Shown here: in pieces, positions 31,871 to 39,830 of the stretch
Numbering within the stretch: the first letter of the stretch is position 1
Layout of the letters: every line of letters starts with the position of its first letter
Assembly: GCA_016794585.1 (NCBI GenBank)
Contig: JAEUJM010000025.1
Coordinates: forward strand, 1 to 39,970
Source: Acidimicrobiales bacterium
GTDB lineage: Bacteria; Actinomycetota; Acidimicrobiia; Acidimicrobiales; DATDAH01
Direction of reading: 5' to 3'
DNA: 39,970 nucleotides
Notes under the pieces: generated by a model
What the model was told of the DNA's origin: nothing
Seen by the model: the letters and a program-made list of their open reading frames with translations, nothing else
Databases searched by the model: none
Made by a program: the position numbers and the translations under genes

Positions 31871-32353
31871 ATGGTGGCTGACGATCCCGACCTCGAGCTA
31901 GGTCCGGGCGTCGCACGGGCGCTCCGCGACTGGCGTGAGGCCCGCGAGCTCCGCCGCGATGCTCGCAACTGGCTCGCCCACGGTGAGCGATCGGATGATC
32001 CACTGGTCGCCGCGGAGGTCATTGCGGCGGCGGAGCAGGCGCGTTCCACGGCGCAGCTCTCGTCGTCACGTGGCATGCGCCTCGCACTCGTCGTCGTGAT
32101 CACTCAGTGCGGGAGGTTGTTGGTGGACGGGTGGTTGGGGGATGCACAGACACCGGCCTTCGTCTTCTTGGGCGCGTGCGGCTTGGTGGGCATCGCCGCT
32201 GCGGTCTTCGGGCCCGGCCTGACCCGCCGCCGTGTCGAGAGGCAGGCGGGAGTGCTTCTCGAAGCCGAACGGGTGCTGGTCGAGCACGGCGTGGGCCGTG
32301 ATCTGCTCCCCGCCCCAGAGGACGCCGCCGCTGTGGCCAAGGACTCGACGTGA
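31871..32353 (+). CDS. small membrane protein, paralogue A
   Basis: The 160-residue protein has a cytoplasmic helical N-terminus (ALRDWREARELRRDARNWLA), two membrane helices (about 70-85, then FVFLGACGLVGIAAAVFGPG) and a charged C-terminal helix. It shares its layout and the N-terminal pattern RR-x-A-R-x-WL-x-x-G-x-x-S-DP-x-VA with the next gene, so the two are tandem duplicates. It starts 4 bp after the HAD-PlsC stop, so it is probably in that operon. No family is recognised. Confidence 0.65.
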   Translation: MVADDPDLELGPGVARALRDWREARELRRDARNWLAHGERSDDPLVAAEVIAAAEQARSTAQLSSSRGMRLALVVVITQCGRLLVDGWLGDAQTPAFVFLGACGLVGIAAAVFGPGLTRRRVERQAGVLLEAERVLVEHGVGRDLLPAPEDAAAVAKDST

Positions 32354-32787
32354 GCCTGGGTGCCGGGGCGGACAGAACACAGGCAGGCCGTGCAGAGGCG
32401 GTTACGGGACGCTGGCCCGATCTCGAGGACCTGCGGCGCGCCCGAGCGGCGCGGGCGTGGCTCAACCGAGGACGGCCGTCGTCCGATCCCGCGGTGGCCC
32501 GTCAGGTGCTCGTTGAGTACCGGGAGGCGCAGCGGCGCTGGTCGAGGTTCGACTCGTGGTGGTCCAAGGCGCTGCTCGCCGGGTTCGCCCTGGTGTCGGT
32601 GGTCGCCATCGTCGGTCAGCTCAGCGATGGCGTTGCGGTCGGAGCGGTGTTCCCACTGGTCGCACTCCTGCTGTGCATCTTCTTCACATTGGTCGTGGCG
32701 CCGCGTATCGAGGCCCGCCGGGCGCCCGAGATGGCGCAGGCGGCGGCGGAAGCGCAGGCGCTGCTCGACCGTTCCGGGCGCAGCTGA
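32350..32787 (+). CDS. small membrane protein, paralogue B
   Basis: The 145-residue protein parallels the preceding gene: DLEDLRRARAARAWLNRGRP, then SSDPAVARQVLVEYREAQRR. Two membrane helices follow (LLAGFALVSVVAIVGQLS; FPLVALLLCIFFTLVVAP), with an alanine-rich amphipathic C-terminus. GTG 32350 overlaps the previous stop by four bases (GTGA), implying translational coupling. The function is unknown. As paralogues in one operon they might form a hetero-oligomer. Confidence 0.65.
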   Translation: MSLGAGADRTQAGRAEAVTGRWPDLEDLRRARAARAWLNRGRPSSDPAVARQVLVEYREAQRRWSRFDSWWSKALLAGFALVSVVAIVGQLSDGVAVGAVFPLVALLLCIFFTLVVAPRIEARRAPEMAQAAAEAQALLDRSGRS

Positions 32788-32934
32788 GCCGCTGGTCGCG
32801 GCCGGCGGCGACTCCAGCTCTGCTGCCACGGGGAAGGCAAAAGGCGCTTTTCAAGGCGGCGCCGACCGGGTTCCGGGCCGAGTCGGTGGGGCGCATCACG
32901 CTGTGTGGTCAGATCAGGCCGCGAAAGCCGACCT

Positions 32935-32992
32935 GCCTGAACTCGACGCAATAGCTGTCGGAACTCGACGGCCATTGCGTCGGGTTTCAGGC
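32935..32992. repeat. long imperfect inverted repeat
   Basis: The left arm starting GCCTGAACTCGACGCAAT (32935) pairs with the right arm ending ATTGCGTCGGGTTTCAGGC (to 32992), with about 20 paired positions and two or three mismatches. An internal direct copy of the GAACTCGACG segment lies in the loop (32961-32970). There is no T-tract, so it could be a rho-assisted terminator of the upstream operon or a small palindromic repeat element. Confidence 0.6.
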
Positions 32993-33041
32993 GATCTCAC
33001 AGGATCGAGCGCGGAGCGTGGCGATCTGTCTCCCACGGTCC

Positions 33042-33351
33042 GTTCTGGGCAGGCAAACGCCGGTGAGGGCACACACCGCTGCCGAGAACGCTGGGCCTCA
33101 TGGGCCGACCGGTTCTGGGAACGCTCGAGCCGGCGCCGGCGGCTTCACGGTGCCGAGAACGACGGATTGGGCGGCCTGCGCCGATGGGCACGGACTCGGG
33201 GGCGCCGCCGGGCGAGATGCGGCACCGCTCGCCCCGTTGTTCGCGCCTTTGGGTTCCCGAAGGCGTGACGTCGGGCGTCGAGCGGCCGCCCGCCGCCATC
33301 GGGTTCTGGAAACCGAGACTCCGGCGTCGGCGGCTTCAGGCTTCCGAGAAT
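33042..33351. repeat. three copies of a ~50-bp GTTCTGG...CCGAGAA(C) repeat
   Basis: Copies lie at 33042-33090, 33112-33161 and 33303-33351. Each begins GTTCTGG(G/A), carries a C/G-rich middle (the last two share GGCGGCTTCA after a CCGGCG core) and ends CCGAGAA. GTTCTgGG and CCGAGAAC are near-complementary ends, so each copy could fold. This looks like an intergenic REP/palindromic repeat family. Confidence 0.6.
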
Positions 33352-33435
33352 CCTCCCCGTCTCCCCGTCTCCCCCTGGTTCTGCCTCCGGTAGACAAGAT
33401 CGGGCCGTGTAAAATCATGAAAATATATGAAACAC

Positions 33436-33453
33436 CCTATGTGATACCATAGG
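33436..33453. promoter_or_regulatory. operator-like inverted repeat of the mazEF pair
   Basis: CCTATG (33436-33441) and CATAGG (33448-33453) are perfect inverted 6-mers with a 6-base spacer, ending 4 bp before the antitoxin ATG. The surrounding A/T-rich DNA (33410-33450) is the likely promoter, so an antitoxin bound here would autorepress the operon. Confidence 0.6.
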
Positions 33454-33457
33454 CTCC

Positions 33458-33703
33458 ATGGCCCGACGAGAGGTGCTGGTGCAGTTGGACGACGAGCTGG
33501 TCGAGGGGCTGGACGCGGTGGCGCAACGACGAGGGACGAACCGATCCGCGTTGTTGCGAGCGTGCGCACGAGCGTTCCTCGACGGCGTCGATGAGGCCGA
33601 GGCCGACGCCCGTCTGCAGGACGCCTATCGCCGTCAGCCCCAGGACGAGTGGGTGGTCGAGGTCGGGCTCGCCATGGCTCGCCAGGCGACTCCGCGGTGG
33701 TAG
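33458..33703 (+). CDS. ribbon-helix-helix antitoxin (MazE/CopG-like)
   Basis: The 81-residue protein starts MARREVLVQLDDELVEGLDA, then VAQRRGTNRSALLRACARAF. This is a textbook ribbon-helix-helix DNA-binding domain (beta strand, helix, the G-x-N-R-S turn, helix). The acidic/aromatic C-terminal tail (about 50-81, YRRQPQDEWVVEVG) would wrap the toxin. Its stop overlaps the toxin start. It probably represses its own promoter through the 33436-33453 site. Confidence 0.85.
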   Translation: MARREVLVQLDDELVEGLDAVAQRRGTNRSALLRACARAFLDGVDEAEADARLQDAYRRQPQDEWVVEVGLAMARQATPRW

Positions 33704-34020
33704 CTCGGGGTCAGATCCACTGGGCCGACCTCGGCGAGCCCTGGGGGCGCCGCCCGTTCTGCGTCGTGACGAGGGATCCCGCGCTCCCGGTGCTCGACGC
33801 CATCACGGTGGCACCGCTCACGCGCACGATCCGCGGCATCGCCTCCGAGGTCATCGTCGGGGACGCGGAAGGCCTCCCCGCCCGTTCCGCGGTGTCGTGC
33901 GACAACCTGATGACGGTTCGCAAAGCCCTCCTCGACCCCGAACCGGCGGGTCGGGTCGCAGGGATGGGCGTGGTCGAGCTCGACCACGCCCTCCGCTACG
34001 CGTTGGGGATCCGCTTCTAG
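33697..34020 (+). CDS. mazF: MazF/PemK-family endoribonuclease toxin
   Basis: The 107-residue toxin begins with GTG 33697, overlapping the antitoxin gene by 7 bp. It shows RGQIHWADLGEPWGRRPFCV (the RG-x-I-x-x-x-D-L...G-x-x-RP-x-x-V core), ITVAPLTRTIRG and SCDNLMTVRKALLD. These strands are conserved in MazF/PemK RNases, including the R and T/S residues that cut single-stranded mRNA at short motifs. It ends 2 bp before the aconitase stop on the other strand. The pair looks inserted beside aconitase. Confidence 0.9.
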   Translation: MVARGQIHWADLGEPWGRRPFCVVTRDPALPVLDAITVAPLTRTIRGIASEVIVGDAEGLPARSAVSCDNLMTVRKALLDPEPAGRVAGMGVVELDHALRYALGIRF

Positions 34021-34022
34021 CG

Positions 34023-36320
34023 TCAGCCGGCCTGGGCTTGGCGGATGATGTTGAGGGCGCTGCCGGCCTTGAACCACTCGATCTGCTCGGGGGAGTAGGT
34101 CTGGGTGGTCTCGAAGTCGACGGTGCTGCCGTCGGGCTTCACGATCTGGCAGCGGACCGGGGTGTCGGGGGCCAGGTCCGCGAGGCCGAGCACCGAGATG
34201 CGGTCGTCCTCCTCGATCTGGTCGTAGGTGGCCGGGTCGGCGAACCACAGCGGGACGACGCCCTGCTTCTTGAGGTTCGTCTCGGCGATGCGGGCGAACG
34301 ACCGGCAGATCACGGCGCGGCACCCGCGGAAGCGGGGCTCCATGGCGGCGTGCTCGCGCGACGAGCCCTCGCCGTAGTTCTCGTCGCCGATGGCCACCCA
34401 GGGCTGGCCGGCCTCGTGGTAGTGCTTGGCGATCTCGGGGAAGGGCTTGCGCTCGCCGTCGAGCTGGTCCTTGCCCACGCCGGCCTCGCCGTCGAAGGCG
34501 TTGATGGCCCCGAGGAAGAGGTTGCCCGAGATGTTCTCGAGGTGGCCACGGAAGCGCAGCCACGGACCGGCGGCGGAGATGTGGTCCGTGGTGCACTTGC
34601 CCTGCGCCTTGACGAGGACGGGCAGGGCGATGAAGTCCTCGCCGTCCCACGCCGGGAAGGGCTCGAGCAGCTGGAGACGGTCGCTGTTCGGGTCGACCGC
34701 GACCTCGACCGACGAGCGGTCCGCCGGGGGAGCGATGAAGCCGCTGTCGCCGGGGTCGAAGCCGAGGGCCGGTAGCTCCTCGCCCACGGGCACGTCGAGG
34801 CGGATGGCCTCGCCGGCGGCGTTGGTGAGGGTGTCGGTGACGGGGTTGAAGTCGAGGGTCCCGGCGAGAGCCAGGGCGACGACCGTCTCGGGCGACGTGA
34901 CGAAGGCCAGCGTGGTGCTGAAGCCGTCGTTGCGCTTCGGGAAGTTGCGGTTGTAGGAGGTGACGATGGTGTTGGTGTCGCCCTCCTTCACGTCGCTGCG
35001 GGCCCACTGGCCGATGCAGGGGCCGCAGGCGTTGGCCAGCACGGTGGCGCCGATGGCCTCGAAGTCCGCCAGGAGGCCGTCTCGCTCGATGGTGGCGCGC
35101 ACCTGCTCGGATCCCGGGGTGATCATCAGGTCGGTCTTGGCGGTGAGGCCGGCGGCCGCCGCCTGGCGGGCGATGCTCGCGGCCCGGGTGATGTCCTCGT
35201 AGGACGAGTTGGTGCACGATCCGACGAGGGCGGCGCTGATCTCGGTCGGCCAGCCGTTCGCCTCGGCCTCGGCGCCGACCTCGGCCACGGTGCGGGCGAG
35301 GTCAGGCGTGTGCGGGCCGTTGATCAAGGGGGCCAGGGTGTCGAGGTCGATCTCGATGACCTCGTCGAAGAAGCGCGACGGGTCGGTGAGGACCTCGTCG
35401 TCGGCCCGCAGGTCGTGGGCGTGGGCGTTGGCCAGGTCGGCGATGGCCTCGCGGCCGGTCGACTTGAGGTACCGCGCCATGGCGTCGTCGTAGGCGAACA
35501 CCGAGGTGGTGGCGCCGATCTCGGCGCCCATGTTGCAGATGGTGGCCTTGCCCGTGCACGAGATGGAGTTGGCGCCGGGGCCGAAGTACTCGACGATCGC
35601 GCCCGTCCCGCCCTTGACGGTGAGGATCTCGGCGACCTTCAAGATGATGTCCTTGGGGGCGCTCCAGCCGCTGAGCGAGCCGGTGAGGTGGACGCCGATG
35701 AGCTTGGGCCAGCGCACGTTGAACGGGTGCCCGGTCATGACGTCGACGGCGTCGGCGCCGCCGACACCGATGGCCACCATGCCCAGGCCGCCGGCGTTCG
35801 GGGTGTGGCTGTCGGTGCCGATCATCATCCCGCCGGGGAAGGCGTACTGCTCGAGCACGACCTGGTGGATGATGCCCGAGCCCGGCTTCCAGAAGCCGAG
35901 GCCGTACTTGGCCGACACCGTCTCGAGGAAGTCGTACACCTCGGAGTTGTTGTCGAGGGCGGCGAGCAGGTCCACCTTGCCGTCGTCGCGGGCCTGGATC
36001 AGGTGGTCGCAGTGCACGGTGGAGGGCACCGCGGCCTGGGGGAGGCCGGCGGTCATGAACTGGAGCAGCGCCATCTGGGCGGTGGCGTCCTGCATGGCCA
36101 CACGGTCGGGCTGGAGGTCGGCGTAGCTGCGGCCGCGCTCGATCTCCTGGCCCTCGGGGTCGCGCAGGTGGTTGATGAGGATCTTCTCGGCCAGGGTGAG
36201 GGGACGGCCGAGGCGGCGACGGCCGATGGCGACGCGCTCCTCGAGGGTGGCGTAGACACCCTCCACCAGTTCGACGGGGGTGGTGGGGGTGACGGTGTGC
36301 TCGGTGCGGTCAGCGGCCAT
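34023..36320 (-). CDS. acn: aconitate hydratase, mitochondrial type
   Basis: The 765-residue enzyme interconverts citrate and isocitrate through a 4Fe-4S cluster. Cluster ligands are Cys369 ([14 protein letters not shown]) and Cys432/Cys435 ([16 protein letters not shown]). Other active-site blocks are VHCDHLIQA (101-110), [17 protein letters not shown] (165-181) and the C-terminal swivel domain [15 protein letters not shown]. At 765 residues it matches the mitochondrial-type aconitase rather than the roughly 900-residue AcnA/IRP1 class usual in actinobacteria. The start ATG 36320 has gaggaa upstream. It diverges from a GntR regulator. Confidence 0.95.
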   Translation of the reverse strand: MAADRTEHTVTPTTPVELVEGVYATLEERVAIGRRRLGRPLTLAEKILINHLRDPEGQEIERGRSYADLQPDRVAMQDATAQMALLQFMTAGLPQAAVPSTVHCDHLIQARDDGKVDLLAALDNNSEVYDFLETVSAKYGLGFWKPGSGIIHQVVLEQYAFPGGMMIGTDSHTPNAGGLGMVAIGVGGADAVDVMTGHPFNVRWPKLIGVHLTGSLSGWSAPKDIILKVAEILTVKGGTGAIVEYFGPGANSISCTGKATICNMGAEIGATTSVFAYDDAMARYLKSTGREAIADLANAHAHDLRADDEVLTDPSRFFDEVIEIDLDTLAPLINGPHTPDLARTVAEVGAEAEANGWPTEISAALVGSCTNSSYEDITRAASIARQAAAAGLTAKTDLMITPGSEQVRATIERDGLLADFEAIGATVLANACGPCIGQWARSDVKEGDTNTIVTSYNRNFPKRNDGFSTTLAFVTSPETVVALALAGTLDFNPVTDTLTNAAGEAIRLDVPVGEELPALGFDPGDSGFIAPPADRSSVEVAVDPNSDRLQLLEPFPAWDGEDFIALPVLVKAQGKCTTDHISAAGPWLRFRGHLENISGNLFLGAINAFDGEAGVGKDQLDGERKPFPEIAKHYHEAGQPWVAIGDENYGEGSSREHAAMEPRFRGCRAVICRSFARIAETNLKKQGVVPLWFADPATYDQIEEDDRISVLGLADLAPDTPVRCQIVKPDGSTVDFETTQTYSPEQIEWFKAGSALNIIRQAQAG

Positions 36321-36360
36321 GGCGAGGTTCCTCTCTGTGCCTGCGTGCTCCGGACATGAT

Positions 36361-36377
36361 ACAAGTAGAAGACAAGT
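36361..36377. promoter_or_regulatory. ACAAGT direct repeats between acn and gntR
   Basis: ACAAGT occurs at 36361-36366 and 36372-36377, 11 bp apart (one helical turn), in the 55-bp gap between divergent starts. The second copy overlaps the GTG start of the regulator gene. It is a plausible binding site for the GntR protein, controlling both genes. Confidence 0.5.
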
Positions 36378-37113
36378 GCGCACACATCGTTACCAACAGA
36401 TCGCCGACGAGCTGCGTCAGCGGGTCGAGGCGGGTGAGTTCGCGGCTGGTCGGCTCCTACCCAGTGAGTCCGAGCTCTCCGGACAGTACAGCGCCAGCCG
36501 GGTCACGATCCGGCGAGCGCTCGAGGCGTTGCGCGCCGACGGGCTGGTCGAGTCCCGCCAGGGCTTCGGGTGGTTCGTCGCCGCCGACCCCCTACGCCAG
36601 ACCCTCGGCCGGCTCGGCACCATCGAGGGCCAGCTCGCCGCCTCGGGGGTGCCCTCCGAGCGCCGGATCCTCGACTTCGCGTTCGTCCGAGCGCCGGCCC
36701 GGGTGCGCTCCGTGCTCGGCGAGGACACCGTCCTACGGGTTCGTCGCGTGAACCTCGCCGATGGCGAGCCCTTCGCCCGAGTCACGGTGTGGTGCCCCGA
36801 GTCGCTCGGCTCGGGCCTGTCCCGCGACCAGGTGGCGGCGAAGTCGTTCTACGACCTGCTCGGGGTGGAGTTCGGCGGCGCCACCCAGACCATCGGCGCC
36901 GACGCCGCGTCCGACGCCGACGCCGAGGCCCTCGAGATCCCTTCCGGCTCGCCCGTGCTGGTCTGCGAGCGCGTCACCGAGGACGCCGACGGCCGGGCCG
37001 TCCTGCTGTCCGAGCACGTCTTCCCGGCCCACCGCACGGAGTTCGTCGTCGACCTGCCCCACGCCGAGGCCTCCATCAGCCCCAGCGGCCTCCGCCTCGT
37101 CGACGGACCGTGA
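36376..37113 (+). CDS. GntR/HutC family regulator (UTRA domain)
   Basis: The 245-residue regulator has a GntR winged HTH ([20 protein letters not shown], then [20 protein letters not shown], residues 5-68). A UTRA effector domain follows (about 90-240), including [20 protein letters not shown] and [19 protein letters not shown]. The GTG at 36376 directly precedes the HTH. The longer frame to 36280 runs through the aconitase start region and is rejected. Divergent placement from acn suggests it senses a TCA-cycle or related metabolite. Most actinobacteria instead use the TetR-type AcnR. Confidence 0.88.
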   Translation: MRTHRYQQIADELRQRVEAGEFAAGRLLPSESELSGQYSASRVTIRRALEALRADGLVESRQGFGWFVAADPLRQTLGRLGTIEGQLAASGVPSERRILDFAFVRAPARVRSVLGEDTVLRVRRVNLADGEPFARVTVWCPESLGSGLSRDQVAAKSFYDLLGVEFGGATQTIGADAASDADAEALEIPSGSPVLVCERVTEDADGRAVLLSEHVFPAHRTEFVVDLPHAEASISPSGLRLVDGP

Positions 37114-37310
37114 AGGCCGCCTCGCCTCGCCTCGACCGGCCCGTCCGAAGGAGGGGACGAGCGTCCGATCCTCACGGCCGCCTCCCTCGCCGCCTCTCCG
37201 GCCAACGCGCGGCGAGATCCACACTGGCGGCCGGGTGGCGTTCGAGCCGTCTTCGTCCGGCGAGCCGGGAGCAGCCGGTCCTGGGATAGGGCGGTCGCTA
37301 CCCTCTCCCC

Positions 37311-38363
37311 GTGGCGGATGAGGGACGGGCTCGACGATCGCGTGCTCGGCGCCACCGCTCGCCGGCCGGCGGACTGCCTCCAGGGCTCGACCAGACGCCG
37401 GTCCGATGGCGCGACGCCATCGGGGTCTCGCCGGCGGGCGAGGCGTGGGCGGCGGCACGACGTGCGCTCGGGGGTGACCCCACCGCGCCCGGCGTGCGCT
37501 TCGACCGCACGTCGCTCGGCCAGTTCAAGGCCCGCATCAGCGTCCCCACGTGGACCAAGCGCCCGTTGCCCGACGGTCGGGTCCCCGTGCTCAACCTGTT
37601 CAACCGCGTCCGCCCACCGGAGGGCTCGCCCTACTCGGTGAGGATCACCCACTGCCGGGACTTCCTCGGGGGGCAGCGGACCTACGACAGCCATGCGGGG
37701 ACCGATTTCGCCAGCCACGTCGGGACACCGGTCGTGGCCGGTGCGCCCGGTCTGGTGGTGCGTGTCGCCCAGGAGTGGGACCGCGGCGGGCGCGACGTGA
37801 TGGTGGACCACGGGCAGGGGCTGGTGACCACGCACAGCCACCTCGCCCGCACGTATGTGGTCGAGGGTCAGTCGGTCGCCCGTGGCGAGGTGCTCGGGCT
37901 GTCGGGCGCGGCCGGTCTCGAGTTCCTGCTGTTCTTCCCGTTCATCGCGCCGCACCTGCACTACAACACGTGGGTCGACGGGGTCGCCGCCGACCCCTTC
38001 GCGGTGACCGCGGACGGCGAGACCTCGCTCTGGCGGACCGGGAACGACCCGGTGCCCCACGACGGCTCGTCGGTGGAGGGCGACGCAGACGTGTCGCCAT
38101 CGGCCTGGGACGAGGACGTCGTGTCCGCCCACGTCGACCTGATCTCGGTCGTCGCGGAGCGCGATCGCATCGGGGCGCTCGAACCGGGGTGGCGTCGGGG
38201 CGCCGAGGTGCTCTGGTGTCGGGAGATGCGGGCGCCGATGTTCACCGGTACCGGGCCGGCGCTGTTCGCGGAACCGGGTGGCCGCCGGGCCGTCCTCGAC
38301 CTGCCCTATCGCCGCGAGGAGATCGCCGGCATCCGCCTTCCCGGCGCGGCGCCGATTCCCTGA
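37311..38363 (+). CDS. M23 (LytM-type) metallopeptidase
   Basis: The 350-residue protein contains an M23 core at about 125-225. YDSHAGTDFASHVGTPVVAG supplies the first zinc ligands (His, Asp), and APHLHYNTWVDGVAADPF the HLH zinc/catalytic pair. GGRDVMVDHGQGLVTTHSHL between them completes the fold. No signal peptide is visible at GTG 37311 (the N-terminus is arginine-rich), which is odd for a cell-wall hydrolase. It may be cytoplasmic or exported another way. An internal start is possible. C-terminal residues 240-350 are an unrecognised domain. Confidence 0.82.
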   Translation: MADEGRARRSRARRHRSPAGGLPPGLDQTPVRWRDAIGVSPAGEAWAAARRALGGDPTAPGVRFDRTSLGQFKARISVPTWTKRPLPDGRVPVLNLFNRVRPPEGSPYSVRITHCRDFLGGQRTYDSHAGTDFASHVGTPVVAGAPGLVVRVAQEWDRGGRDVMVDHGQGLVTTHSHLARTYVVEGQSVARGEVLGLSGAAGLEFLLFFPFIAPHLHYNTWVDGVAADPFAVTADGETSLWRTGNDPVPHDGSSVEGDADVSPSAWDEDVVSAHVDLISVVAERDRIGALEPGWRRGAEVLWCREMRAPMFTGTGPALFAEPGGRRAVLDLPYRREEIAGIRLPGAAPIP

Positions 38364-38390
38364 CGATCGCCCAGCGTCGCCAGGGAGCCG

Positions 38391-39035
38391 CTACCAGGTG
38401 TCCCAGTGGATGAGGTCGTCGGTGGGGATGCGGGGGGCGGGCTTGAAGTCGGTGCCCTTCGTGTAGGCGACGGGGAAGAGGCCGACCTGGGTCCAGCCGT
38501 CGAAGGGGATGCCGAGCAGTTCGGCCGCCTCGCGCTCGTGGTAGAGGTGCATCGTCGTCCACGCGCTGCCGAGGCCCCGAGCGCGCAGGGCGAGCATGAA
38601 GTTCCACACCGAGGGCAGGATCGAGCCCCAGAACGCGGCGGCGGACGCGGCGTCGAGGCCGTCGGCCCGGCCCTTGTGGAGCGGGATGACCAGGGCGGGC
38701 ACCTCGTGGAAGTGGTCGGCCAGGTACATCGCCGACGAACGCACCGCCTCCTGGCGTGAGCCGCGGGGGTCGTCGGGCTCGAAGGGCTGGATCGGCAGCG
38801 GGACGTAGAACTGCTCGAAGATGTCGCGGTAGAGGTCGGCCAGGCCCCGCTTGCGCTCGGGGTCGGTGACGACCATCCAGTTCCAGTCCTGGGTGTTCGA
38901 CGCCGACGGCGCCTGCAGGCCGATCTCGATGCACTCCTGGATGACCTCGCGCTCGACCGGGCGCTCGAGGTCGAGGCGCTTGCGGACGGCGCGGGTGGTG
39001 GTGAGGAGCTCGTCGAGGGTGAGGTCGAGGGTCAC
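38391..39035 (-). CDS. nitroreductase family protein, copy 1
   Basis: The 214-residue FMN-dependent reductase shows TTRAVRKRLDLERPVEREVI and IGLQAPSASNTQDWNWMVVT, the nitroreductase opening with R-S/A-V-R and A-P-S-x-x-N-x-Q-x-W. GLGSAWTTMHLYHEREAAEL, then LGIPFDGWTQVGLFPVAYT, is the C-terminal FMN-binding part. It is a tandem paralogue of the next gene, which lies 25 bp upstream on the same strand, so they form an operon. Likely substrates are quinones, nitroaromatics or F420-linked metabolites. Confidence 0.88.
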   Translation of the reverse strand: MTLDLTLDELLTTTRAVRKRLDLERPVEREVIQECIEIGLQAPSASNTQDWNWMVVTDPERKRGLADLYRDIFEQFYVPLPIQPFEPDDPRGSRQEAVRSSAMYLADHFHEVPALVIPLHKGRADGLDAASAAAFWGSILPSVWNFMLALRARGLGSAWTTMHLYHEREAAELLGIPFDGWTQVGLFPVAYTKGTDFKPAPRIPTDDLIHWDTW

Positions 39036-39060
39036 CCCGCCAACGTACGCTCCGGCGGGC

Positions 39061-39702
39061 CTACCACTCGTCCCAGTGGATGAGCTGCTCCGCCGGGATC
39101 CGTGACGCCGGCTTGAAGTCGGTGCCCTTGGTGTAGGCCACCGGGAAGAGGCCGGCCTGGGTGTACGCGTCGTAGGGGATGCCGAGCAGCTCGGCCGCCT
39201 CGCGCTCCTTGGGGAGGTGCAACGTCGTCCAGGCGCTGCCGAGGCCCCGCTCGCGCAGCGCCAGCATGAAGCTCCAGACCGCCGGGAGGATCGAGCCCCA
39301 GTAGCTCGCCGCCCCGAAGGCCTCGGCTCCGTCGGCCCGCCCCGCCTGGAGCGGGATCACCATGGCCGGCACCTCGTGGAAGTGCTCGCGCAGGTAGGTG
39401 GCCGAGCCCTTCACCGCGTCCTTGCGGTCGGTGCGGGGGTCGCCCTCGCCGTAGGCGGGGCCGTCGTACTTGATGTAGGGGTCGAAGCCCGCTGCGTAGA
39501 GGTCGGCCAGCGCCTTCTTCTTCTCGGGGTCCGTCACCACCATCCACTGCCATCCCTGGCTGTTCGACCCGGTCGGCGCCTGCTGGGCGATGTCGATGCA
39601 CTCGACGATCAGCTCGCGCTCGACCGGGCGCTCGAGGTCCAGGCGCTTGCGCACCGAGCGGGTGGTCGTGAGGAGCTCGTCGGCGGAGAGGTTCAGGCGC
39701 AT
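39061..39702 (-). CDS. nitroreductase family protein, copy 2
   Basis: The 213-residue reductase carries TTRSVRKRLDLERPVERELI, IAQQAPTGSNSQGWQWMVVT and GLGSAWTTLHLPKEREAAEL. It closely matches the downstream copy and is the first gene of the pair. The middle loop is the most divergent region (FDPYIKYDGPAYGEGDP against FEQFYVPLPIQPFEPDD in the other copy). That loop normally contacts substrate, suggesting different specificities after duplication. Confidence 0.88.
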   Translation of the reverse strand: MRLNLSADELLTTTRSVRKRLDLERPVERELIVECIDIAQQAPTGSNSQGWQWMVVTDPEKKKALADLYAAGFDPYIKYDGPAYGEGDPRTDRKDAVKGSATYLREHFHEVPAMVIPLQAGRADGAEAFGAASYWGSILPAVWSFMLALRERGLGSAWTTLHLPKEREAAELLGIPYDAYTQAGLFPVAYTKGTDFKPASRIPAEQLIHWDEW

Positions 39703-39736
39703 CCGCTCAACCTAGGTCGCTGCACCCGCCCGGATC

Positions 39737-39830
39737 CGTCGTTCTGGCCGCGGCGGCCTGTTGTCACGACGGTGTTCTCGCGGCCAGAACGTATGGGGGT
39801 CGTCGTTCTGGCCGCGGCGGCCTGTTGTCA
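39737..39830. repeat. 30-bp direct repeat with internal 13-bp inverted arm
   Basis: Thirty identical bases starting CGTCGTTCTGGCCGCGGCGG recur at 39737-39766 and 39801-39830. Between them CGCGGCCAGAACG (39779-39791) is the exact complement of CGTTCTGGCCGCG in the first copy (39740-39752), forming a 13-bp hairpin with a 26-base loop. Identity between the direct copies stops exactly at 39830, where the IS end begins. Confidence 0.85.

Larger units (their letters stand above)
32788..33457. other. 670-bp gene-free region rich in hairpins and repeats
   Basis: No credible gene is seen on either strand. It contains a long imperfect hairpin (32935-32992), three copies of a roughly 50-bp repeat (33042-33351) and an unusually A/T-rich promoter region for mazEF (33410-33457). 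Confidence 0.6.

Noticed and set aside
33042..33351. three-copy repeat considered as a CRISPR array
   Set aside because: The copies are imperfect, unevenly spaced (21 and 141 bp apart) and have no cas genes nearby.
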